DNA from: Deltaproteobacteria bacterium RIFOXYD12_FULL_50_9
GTDB lineage: Bacteria; Desulfobacterota; Desulfobulbia; Desulfobulbales; CALZHT01
DNA length: 5,193 bases
Reading direction: 5' to 3'
Assembly (NCBI GenBank): GCA_001799225.1
Contig: MGTA01000013.1
Coordinates: 18,165 to 23,357, forward strand
Below are positions 1 to 4,285 of the stretch, one piece after another. The position numbers and the translations under genes are program-made. Position 1 is the first letter of the stretch, and every line of letters begins with the position of its first letter. A model generated the notes under the pieces. It was not told the origin of the DNA. It was given only the letters and a program-made list of their open reading frames with translations, and did not search any database.

Positions 1-65
1 CGCTCACCAAGAAGACCCTGGATTATGCCCGGGAACTTCTGGAAAGGAATACCGGTAATTCGTGA
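1..65 (+). CDS. 3' end of an unidentified protein-coding gene
   Basis: The reading frame beginning at base 3 is open to a TGA at 63-65 and encodes about 20 residues ending in LERNTGNS. Its stop overlaps the GTG start of the next gene in a GTGA arrangement, so the two are probably in one operon and translationally coupled. The visible tail (TKKTLDYARELLERN) looks like a charged amphipathic helix and is too short to assign to a family. By its position it may belong to the same RNA-modification or housekeeping operon, but that is only an inference. Confidence 0.6.
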   Translation, partial: LTKKTLDYARELLERNTGNS

Positions 66-1069
66 AACAGCAACAAGTTACGGCGCTTGCCCTCTATTCC
101 GGCGGTCTGGACAGTATCCTGGCCTGTCGGGTTATTGCCGCCCAGGGGGTCAAGGTCAAGGCTATCAGGTTTGTTACGCCGTTTTTCGGCTACGAACTTC
201 TCGCCAAGGAAGCGGCTTACGCTGCCAAGGCCAAAAGTGCTTTTGGCATCGATGTCAGTCTGCGGGACATCAGCACGACCTTTCTGGAGCTCCTCCGTGC
301 TCCTAAACACGGCTTCGGCAAACATTTTAATCCCTGTCTGGACTGCAAGATCCTGCTGGTCTCCGAGGTGCGCAAACTGCTGCCGGCCTATCAGGCCTCC
401 TTTATCATCACCGGCGAGGTGGTCGGCCAGCGGCCCATGTCGCAACGCAAAGACACGATGCGGGTGGTCGAGCGCGACAGCGACTGCGAAGGTATTCTGG
501 TGCGGCCGCTCTGTGCCCGGAATCTACTGCCGACCCGGCCGGAGCTCGATGGCCTGATCGACCGGGAAAAGCTCCTGGGGTTCAACGGTCGGGGTCGGGC
601 TTCGCAAAGGGCGCTTGCCAAGGAGATGCAGATAGAAGGTTATCCGACTCCGGCAGGCGGTTGCGTGCTTACCGACGTTACCCAGGGGCCCCGGGTAGAA
701 CGGTATTATCAGGAACATGCCGCAGTTACCGTTGCCGATATCTGGTTGTTACTGGTTGGCCGGCAGTATCGATTACCGGGCGGCGGCCGGTTCGCCCTGG
801 GCCGGGACAGCAAGGAGAATGACCTGGTATTGGCCCGCCGGGCGCCCGGCGATCTTGTCCTGCGGATGACCGACCGGCCAGGTCCGGTTGGAGTTCTCCG
901 CCGACCGACCGGTGACGATCTGGCAGCTGCGGCCGGGCTGGTTGTACGTTACGGACGAAAGGTCTCTCCGGAAGTCCCGGCAACCGTGGCAGCGGAAGGG
1001 GACCAAGGCAGCATGACAATCAAGGCCCTGCCTCTGGCTGATACGGTGTTCCAGTCTTGGCAGTGGTAG
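62..1069 (+). CDS. PP-loop ATPase with C-terminal NFACT-R-like domain, probable tRNA thiolation enzyme
   Basis: The 335-residue protein starts with a P-loop-type pyrophosphatase motif SGGLDS at residues 13-18, the ATP-binding loop of the ThiI/MnmA/TtuA superfamily that adenylates tRNA before sulfur transfer. Two cysteine positions fit catalysis in such enzymes: the CxxC at 92-95 (PCLDC) and C201 in PAGGC, an arrangement reminiscent of the paired catalytic cysteines of MnmA. A GEVVGQRPMSQ stretch (118-128) is typical of the ATPase core. Residues about 240-285 (FALGRDSKENDLVL, then DLVLRMTDRPGPVGVLR) resemble the NFACT-R (DUF814) RNA-binding domain. That domain has been reported by comparative genomics to be fused to thiouridine-synthase-like proteins. 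The start is the GTG at 62, overlapping the upstream stop; AAAGGA at 43-48 is a rather distant ribosome site. The protein should be cytosolic. Which uridine is modified cannot be told from the sequence. Its GC-rich codon use matches a chromosomal backbone gene and contrasts with the element downstream. Confidence 0.85.
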   Translation: MKQQQVTALALYSGGLDSILACRVIAAQGVKVKAIRFVTPFFGYELLAKEAAYAAKAKSAFGIDVSLRDISTTFLELLRAPKHGFGKHFNPCLDCKILLVSEVRKLLPAYQASFIITGEVVGQRPMSQRKDTMRVVERDSDCEGILVRPLCARNLLPTRPELDGLIDREKLLGFNGRGRASQRALAKEMQIEGYPTPAGGCVLTDVTQGPRVERYYQEHAAVTVADIWLLLVGRQYRLPGGGRFALGRDSKENDLVLARRAPGDLVLRMTDRPGPVGVLRRPTGDDLAAAAGLVVRYGRKVSPEVPATVAAEGDQGSMTIKALPLADTVFQSWQW

Positions 1070-1101
1070 GAAAAGCAGAGATGGCAATAAGAGAGATCTC
1101 C

Positions 1102-1168
1102 TTGACAGTTTTTGAAAAAAAAGCTACTAGCAATTCTCGTTGTTACTGTCATGATCTGCTTGTATTGT
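1102..1168 (+). promoter_or_regulatory. Candidate promoters for tRNA-Thr
   Basis: Two possible sigma-70 promoters precede the tRNA. One has a perfect -35 TTGACA (1102-1107) and a weak -10 TACTAG (1125-1130) with a 17-bp spacer. The other has TTGTTA (1140-1145) and TATTGT (1163-1168), also with a 17-bp spacer, which would start transcription about 15 bases before the tRNA. I cannot decide between them from sequence alone. No convincing terminator for the upstream gene is visible, so some read-through into the tRNA is possible. Confidence 0.45.
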
Positions 1169-1190
1169 ATTTGTGATACAGTTAAAAAAA

Positions 1191-1276
<86 letters not shown>

Positions 1277-1278
<2 letters not shown>

Positions 1279-1317
1279 CACTTAGCTCGTTTTGAGTTAG
1301 GTGCTTTTTTGTTTTTT
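1277..1317 (+). terminator. Rho-independent terminator after tRNA-Thr, element-encoded
   Basis: A 12-bp stem, AGCACTTAGCTC (1277-1288) against GAGTTAGGTGCT (1294-1305) with two G-U pairs and a five-base loop, is followed by T tracts at 1305-1310 and 1312-1317. It begins at the last two bases of the direct repeat, so nearly all of it is element sequence. It would end the tRNA-Thr transcript. On the opposite strand the flank is only weakly T-rich, so it may be a poor stop for the converging integrase operon. Confidence 0.88.
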
Positions 1318-1325
1318 GCGGTGAC

Positions 1326-1343
1326 GGGTAACGCATGGGTAAC
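1326..1343. repeat. Tandem GGGTAAC boxes at the element's left end
   Basis: Two copies of GGGTAAC (1326-1332 and 1337-1343) are spaced 11 bp start to start, about one helical turn, some 50 bp inside attL. The position and spacing fit integrase arm-type or accessory-factor binding sites. Nothing else clear is present in the roughly 200 bp between the terminator and the end of the first element gene, apart from a 12-bp palindrome CTTGATATCAAG at 1510-1521 overlapping the stop of that gene. Functional meaning is inferred from position only. Confidence 0.35.
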
Positions 1344-1516
1344 ACTTGAGGGCATGCTCTTCATCTTTATCTTTATTCCAATCAGGCAGCCAGGTGATAA
1401 AAAAATCACTTCCTCAATATCCATATTCAACCATCAAACTTAAAATCCATACACTGTCAAACCGTTCTGATGTTTAAGAAGTTACTTAACAATTAATCGA
1501 TAACCCTATCTTGATA

Positions 1517-1963
1517 TCAAGTCGATAAGCGCCAACAAATGAAGAGGGGGCAATGCCCCCACCCACCCCCGGTCAGATATGGCCGGGCCGGGTTTAATGG
1601 ACATCGGAGGTTATATTTTTCTATCAAACGCCAGCAGACTTCGGGAATCCAAGGGTAGAATTCCTTTTTTTTGTGTAAGTATGGTAATATATGGTCAACC
1701 AGAAATGCAACAGGCAATGTTTTTGTTGCCGTGGTGAATTGCATTGGCCAGTTGAGTGCGGAGTTAATGGCCTCATTGGCAAGTTTGTTTATTTCCGGAT
1801 TATCATTTTCTTGAAAGGCTATAAGCTTGCTGTAATCATCGTGATAATCAGAATTCCGCCGTAAAAACTCCCAGGCCCATTGCTGTGCTGTAGTGGTGGC
1901 GGGGTCCAGGTATTTATATTCAGCCACATTCTTCCAGTTTGGCAACCAGTCAGGTGTCTTCAT
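1517..1963 (-). CDS. Small protein with DUF6499-like (transcriptional-regulator-like) N-terminus
   Basis: The 148-residue product begins PDWLPNWKN and has QQWAWEFLRRNSDY at about 27-40. This pattern is typical of the DUF6499 domain seen at the N-terminus of putative regulators in integrative and conjugative elements. Residues 45-120 are not recognised; they are hydrophilic with no membrane segment. Residues about 122-140 are encoded by an unusually G-rich, hairpin-forming stretch (1546-1600) and read like non-native tail (NPARPYLTGGGWGHCP), so the original C-terminus may be lost. It is the last gene of the integrase operon, 21 bp after the antitoxin-like gene. No good ribosome site precedes the ATG at 1963. 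The antitoxin stop overlaps a different ATG one frame away (see 1950-1985), suggesting a frameshift near the original start. It could be a regulator of excision or of the operon. Gene confidence is moderate and function confidence low. Confidence 0.6.
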   Translation of the reverse strand: MKTPDWLPNWKNVAEYKYLDPATTTAQQWAWEFLRRNSDYHDDYSKLIAFQENDNPEINKLANEAINSALNWPMQFTTATKTLPVAFLVDHILPYLHKKKEFYPWIPEVCWRLIEKYNLRCPLNPARPYLTGGGWGHCPLFICWRLST

Positions 1964-1985
1964 AACTGCTTTTTCTTTTGGCCAT
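1950..1985 (-). other. 11-codon overlapping frame at the antitoxin/DUF6499 junction
   Basis: The ATG at 1985-1983 shares a base with the antitoxin stop (TAATG) and opens MAKRKSSYEDT before a TGA at 1952-1950. This frame is shifted relative to the following 148-residue ORF, whose ATG lies inside it at 1963. The lysine/arginine-rich start followed by the shifted PDWLPNW would make a natural continuous N-terminus if one base were changed. It may be the original start of a frameshifted gene, a coupling leader, or chance. Confidence 0.35.
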
Positions 1986-2230
1986 TATGCTGCCATTGCT
2001 TTTTCCGGCATCGCATAGGCTGGCACTGTATGGACTGGCTGTCCGGGATTCGCCAACAGTCCTTCGATTGCCTCAGCGGTTTCAATATCAAGCAGCGTGT
2101 CGCCGCAGACCTGGCAGACCTCCGCCGGAACATTTTCAATAATGACCGGCTTCCCGCTCATCGTGACCAGATGGTTAATCACCTGCTTGAAGTATTCGCC
2201 GGGGCATCCGTGGATAGAGCAATGTTTCAT
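1985..2230 (-). CDS. YgiT-type zinc-finger antitoxin-like protein
   Basis: The 81-residue product has C4 and C9 near the N-terminus and the later pair C39/C42 in VPAEVCQVCGDTLLD, followed by an ETAEAIEGLL helix. This is the form of YgiT-type (MqsA N-terminal-like) zinc-binding domains. There is no C-terminal DNA-binding HTH of the MqsA kind. Such small proteins commonly lie immediately after DUF4258 genes and are predicted antitoxins. I chose the ATG at 2230 because it overlaps the toxin stop as ATGA and has AGAGAGGT eight to nine bases upstream; the reading frame does extend 11 codons further upstream. The N-terminal cysteines are separated by four residues (CSIHGC) instead of the common CxxC, with H7 between them as a possible alternative ligand. 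The tail after residue 60 is proline/alanine-rich and probably flexible. Neutralising its partner by direct contact is inferred from family and gene order. Confidence 0.8.
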   Translation of the reverse strand: MKHCSIHGCPGEYFKQVINHLVTMSGKPVIIENVPAEVCQVCGDTLLDIETAEAIEGLLANPGQPVHTVPAYAMPEKAMAA

Positions 2231-2565
2231 GATTTCGCACCTCTCTTGTAAGGGGTTTCCCAATATGGCTTGGTTGGTTCATATACCGTAATGATGACAA
2301 GTTCTGGCAATTTAGTTGTACAGACTACATGCAGATTGCGCCCATTATGGCCAGTGCCGCCAACAAGACAGCACGGGCCGCGATCATACTCCGGGTAGTT
2401 CTCCAGAACATGACAGTCTGCCAACATGGACAATAACTCGGGTATGGTCACTTCATCATTTCGCATTTCCTGGTGGGCATGCAGGGTAAACTTGACAAGC
2501 CGAGCTTGCGCCTGTTCCCTGATTTTGCCAACAATGGCCTGCTCGTCAAGATTGGCATTACCCAT
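2227..2565 (-). CDS. DUF4258 protein, predicted toxin of a type II toxin-antitoxin pair
   Basis: The 112-residue product matches the DUF4258 pattern: FTLHAHQEM (26-34) with a conserved histidine, acidic ENYPEYDRGPCCLV (55-68), NLHVVCT (78-84) with a second histidine, and LVIITVYEP (89-97) followed by a tryptophan at 102. The fold is predicted to be RelE/BrnT-like, and members are regarded as RNase-type toxins, although few have been tested. It is followed at once, with a 4-bp overlap, by its likely YgiT-type partner. The ATG at 2565 overlaps the last codons of the integrase gene (ATGGGTAA, 8 bp). An in-frame TTG at 2580 is an alternative start, preceded closely by GAAGG. Neither start has an ideal ribosome site, so expression may depend on translation of the integrase. 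Toxin-before-antitoxin order is usual for this pair. Confidence 0.82.
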   Translation of the reverse strand: MGNANLDEQAIVGKIREQAQARLVKFTLHAHQEMRNDEVTIPELLSMLADCHVLENYPEYDRGPCCLVGGTGHNGRNLHVVCTTKLPELVIITVYEPTKPYWETPYKRGAKS

Positions 2566-3775
2566 TGTGTAATACCACAACCTTCGCCGGCAAATTCTTT
2601 GTGGCCAGCATCAGGGAGACCGCCTTATCCATTGCCGCCCGAACCGGATCAAGATTCAATCTGGCATAGATTTGCGTCACTTGGGCAGTCTTATGGCCAA
2701 GGCTCTTTCCGATAACCGGAAGTGAAGCGCCACCAATGGCCTGATAGCTACCCATCGTCCGCCGCAGGTCGTGAAGTCTCATGTTGTTAATGCCTGCCCG
2801 TTTCTTTAGTGTATTCCAGGCCGTTTTGGCTTCCACTAAATGACCAGTTTTGCTATCGCTGGCAAAGACAAAAATGGACTTTGTCTTCTCCCAACGTCGT
2901 TGCAGAATTTCTAAGGCTGGCTCGGCTAATGGCAAAAGCATTACCTCGCCGTTTTTGGACTCGCTGGCCGGAATCCGCCAGGTAAGTTGATCCAGGTCAA
3001 GGTCTGACCAGCGCATGGCCATGACGTTTGCCCGCCGCGCTCCGGTAAACAAAGAGAGTAAGACATAATCCCGCAAGTCTGCCGGTGTGTCCGGATCATC
3101 CAGAGCGATAAAGAATCGCTGCATTTCTTCCGGCGATAAAAAGCGGTCACGGGGTGTCTCTTTGAACTTCTTAACACCCTGACAGGGATTGCTGGCAAGT
3201 TTGACCTGGTTGGAATTAAAGACCGTGGTGAGGAGTGCCAAGGCGCGATTAGCCGTGGTGGTGGATATTTTAGCATCGCCTCGTTGCTTAGCCTGATTCG
3301 TCAAGCTGGTGTGCCATGCTTCAATTTTTGTACGAGTGAACCATGAGAGTTTTTTATTTCCAAATGGTGTCTTGATATACAGGTTGAAGGTTGAGACATC
3401 ACCCGGCCATGATTTTTTGTGTTGCTTCGCAACTCGCAGCCAGGCGTCAAAGGCGTCCTGGAAGGTCGCCTCTTCACGAAAGGCCCTGGCCTCTTCAACG
3501 ACATCAACACCATCGTTTAGTTGATTCAGTAGTTTTAAGGTGTGGCTTCTGGCTTCGGAGATAGAAAACTTCGGATATGCGCCAATAGTTTTGACGACTG
3601 AACGCTCATGTTTTTTGCTCCAGGCCTGCATCTGAAAGGTTTTGGAACCTTTCGGAGTGATTTGCAGCGCAAGGCCGGTCTGTGTTGTATCGTAAAAATA
3701 TAGCCGCTTCCCTGATCCGTCCGGCGATAAATTCCGTAGCCTCTCATCAGTAAAGTTGAGCTTGTTTTTCGCCAT
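2558..3775 (-). CDS. Tyrosine recombinase (P4-type integrase)
   Basis: The 405-residue protein has the three parts of a P4-type integrase. An arm-type DNA-binding domain (DUF4102) lies at about 1-95, ending in the typical IGAYPKFSISEAR. A core-binding helical domain occupies about 100-205, and the catalytic domain about 210-390. All catalytic residues can be placed: R247 in TGARR, K274 in SKNG, H335 and R338 in HDLRR, H361 in LGH, and nucleophile Y370 in QIYAR. It therefore looks fully active. The ATG at 3775 was chosen over an in-frame ATG seven codons upstream because GGGAGG lies eight bases before it (3789-3784) and MAKNKL fits family N-termini. It should cut and join the 58-bp repeats at tRNA-Thr. 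It lies next to the right attachment site and is read towards the tRNA, as first gene of the operon. No separate excisionase is seen; the DUF6499-like protein is one candidate for that role. Confidence 0.96.
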   Translation of the reverse strand: MAKNKLNFTDERLRNLSPDGSGKRLYFYDTTQTGLALQITPKGSKTFQMQAWSKKHERSVVKTIGAYPKFSISEARSHTLKLLNQLNDGVDVVEEARAFREEATFQDAFDAWLRVAKQHKKSWPGDVSTFNLYIKTPFGNKKLSWFTRTKIEAWHTSLTNQAKQRGDAKISTTTANRALALLTTVFNSNQVKLASNPCQGVKKFKETPRDRFLSPEEMQRFFIALDDPDTPADLRDYVLLSLFTGARRANVMAMRWSDLDLDQLTWRIPASESKNGEVMLLPLAEPALEILQRRWEKTKSIFVFASDSKTGHLVEAKTAWNTLKKRAGINNMRLHDLRRTMGSYQAIGGASLPVIGKSLGHKTAQVTQIYARLNLDPVRAAMDKAVSLMLATKNLPAKVVVLHNG

Positions 3776-3800
3776 GTTATTGGCCTCCCGGCACATTTTC

Positions 3801-3882
3801 GGTTAGATGCCGGTTAGATGAAAACCATCTAACCAGGGCTATTTTGATACATTTTACAATATCTAAATAAGCCGGTTAGATG
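3801..3882. repeat. Four GGTTAGATG boxes upstream of the integrase
   Basis: Perfect copies of GGTTAGATG lie at 3801-3809, 3812-3820 and 3874-3882, with an inverted copy at 3826-3834. The first two are 11 bp apart start to start, so they are on the same helical face. The second and third form a 9-bp inverted repeat with a five-base loop. They lie between the integrase ribosome site and attR, where integrase arm-type sites, excisionase sites or an operator for the operon would be expected. The fourth box falls in the spacer of the candidate promoter. In the mRNA leader the single GGTTAGATG could pair with either of two downstream copies of its complement. Confidence 0.75.
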
Positions 3883-3893
3883 GAAAAAATCAA
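3864..3893 (-). promoter_or_regulatory. Candidate promoter of the integrase operon
   Basis: On the minus strand TTGATT (3893-3888) is followed after 17-18 bp by TTATTT/TATTTA (3870-3864), a weak sigma-70-like pair in an AT-rich stretch. The spacer holds a GGTTAGATG box (3874-3882), so a protein bound there would block transcription. The region between attR and the integrase gene must hold the promoter if the element is self-sufficient, but the exact boxes are uncertain. Confidence 0.3.
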
Positions 3894-3947
3894 GTAAAAT
3901 CAACGTAAATAAATCTAAATATCAGTAGTTCTATCACCAAGCCTTGA

Positions 3948-4005
3948 GATTCGTAATCAGTAGGTCGCTGGTTCAAATCCCATTGCCGGCTCCAGTAAAA
4001 TCAAG
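3948..4005 (+). repeat. Right attachment site (attR), tRNA-Thr 3' fragment
   Basis: This copy repeats bases 1221-1278 with one difference (T3969 in place of G1242) and lacks the 5' half of the tRNA, so it is not a functional tRNA gene. It includes the CCA and the same 11 bases beyond. The T-stem strand here (GCTGG) pairs even less well with its partner (CCCAT) than in the left copy. Confidence 0.93.
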
Positions 4006-4040
4006 GGTTTCAGTCTAATTGGCTGGAACCCTTTTTTTTT
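4005..4040 (+). terminator. Rho-independent terminator, probably the displaced original of tRNA-Thr
   Basis: GGGTTTCAG (4005-4013) pairs with CTGGAACCC (4023-4031), with a T-G wobble, and the stem can extend inward. Nine Ts follow at 4032-4040. It starts at the last base of the right repeat, exactly where the terminator at 1277-1317 starts relative to the left repeat, but its sequence is different. The simplest reading is that it ended the tRNA-Thr transcript before integration and is now orphaned. It would also block transcripts entering from the element. Confidence 0.85.
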
Positions 4041-4078
4041 CAGGTTTGTTGTCCCACTGTTATTCAAAAAAGTTTACG

Positions 4079-4173
4079 ATATCCTTATTCAAATTTACAT
4101 ATATTTGACGCCGAGGATATGACCGGACACTATTTTGGGGAACGATCAGGTCGGATGAGATACATAAGGATAT
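4079..4173. repeat. Distant 10-bp inverted repeat in the right intergenic region
   Basis: ATATCCTTAT (4079-4088) and ATAAGGATAT (4164-4173) are perfect inverted copies 75 bp apart; AGGATAT recurs at 4114-4120. CATATATTT also occurs twice as a direct repeat (4098-4106 and 4186-4194). The region from 4041 to 4217 contains no gene that I can support. The repeats could be regulator sites or chance matches in AT-rich DNA. Confidence 0.3.
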
Positions 4174-4217
4174 TTTGAGTACTTTCATATATTTTATTGC
4201 CGGTCAATGCGAACCGA

Positions 4218-4274
4218 GTAACATTGTTATTGCGCTGTAACCATCTCGTAGTTACTATGCAGGAAAATTGTTAC
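4218..4274. promoter_or_regulatory. Symmetric four-box GTAAC operator
   Basis: GTAAC occurs at 4218-4222 and 4237-4241, and its complement GTTAC at 4251-4255 and 4270-4274. Both pairs are spaced 19 bp start to start and are symmetric about base 4246. The second and fourth boxes extend to CTGTAAC/GTTACAG. The array covers the candidate promoter and reaches the edge of the ribosome site of the following gene, as expected for an autorepressor operator. Confidence 0.55.
4230..4258 (+). promoter_or_regulatory. Candidate promoter of the winged-helix regulator gene
   Basis: TTGCGC (4230-4235) and TACTAT (4253-4258) are separated by 17 bp and each match four of six consensus bases. Transcription would begin about 20 bases before the start codon. 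Two of the GTAAC boxes fall in the spacer and across the -10, so binding there would shut it off. Confidence 0.4.
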
Positions 4275-4285
4275 AGGGGGTGCTA

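Noticed and set aside
23..1087. Several long open frames opposite to or shifted from the PP-loop gene
   Set aside because: They are typical shadow frames of GC-rich coding sequence, with no domain pattern, and the + strand frame at 62-1069 is clearly the real gene.
1300..1410. Minus-strand open stretch with TWLPDWNKDKDEEHAL, echoing the WLPNWKN of the DUF6499-like protein
   Set aside because: It is preceded by an in-frame stop with no start codon, is under 40 residues, and the likeness is a few residues only. It may be a decayed fragment but cannot be supported.
1546..1575. G-quadruplex on the minus strand
   Set aside because: Only three runs of three or more Gs are present (5, 3 and 5), short of the four needed for a standard motif.
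1880..2291. Plus-strand open frames over the toxin-antitoxin region
   Set aside because: They lie opposite genes with recognisable families and have cysteine/tryptophan-rich composition typical of antisense translation.
3801..3882. CRISPR-like array
   Set aside because: The repeats are only 9 bp, one is inverted, and spacing is 2-39 bp without uniform spacers.
3948..3994. Second tRNA-Thr gene
   Set aside because: Only the 3' part from the anticodon stem on is present; the acceptor 5' strand and D arm are missing, so it is an attachment-site fragment.
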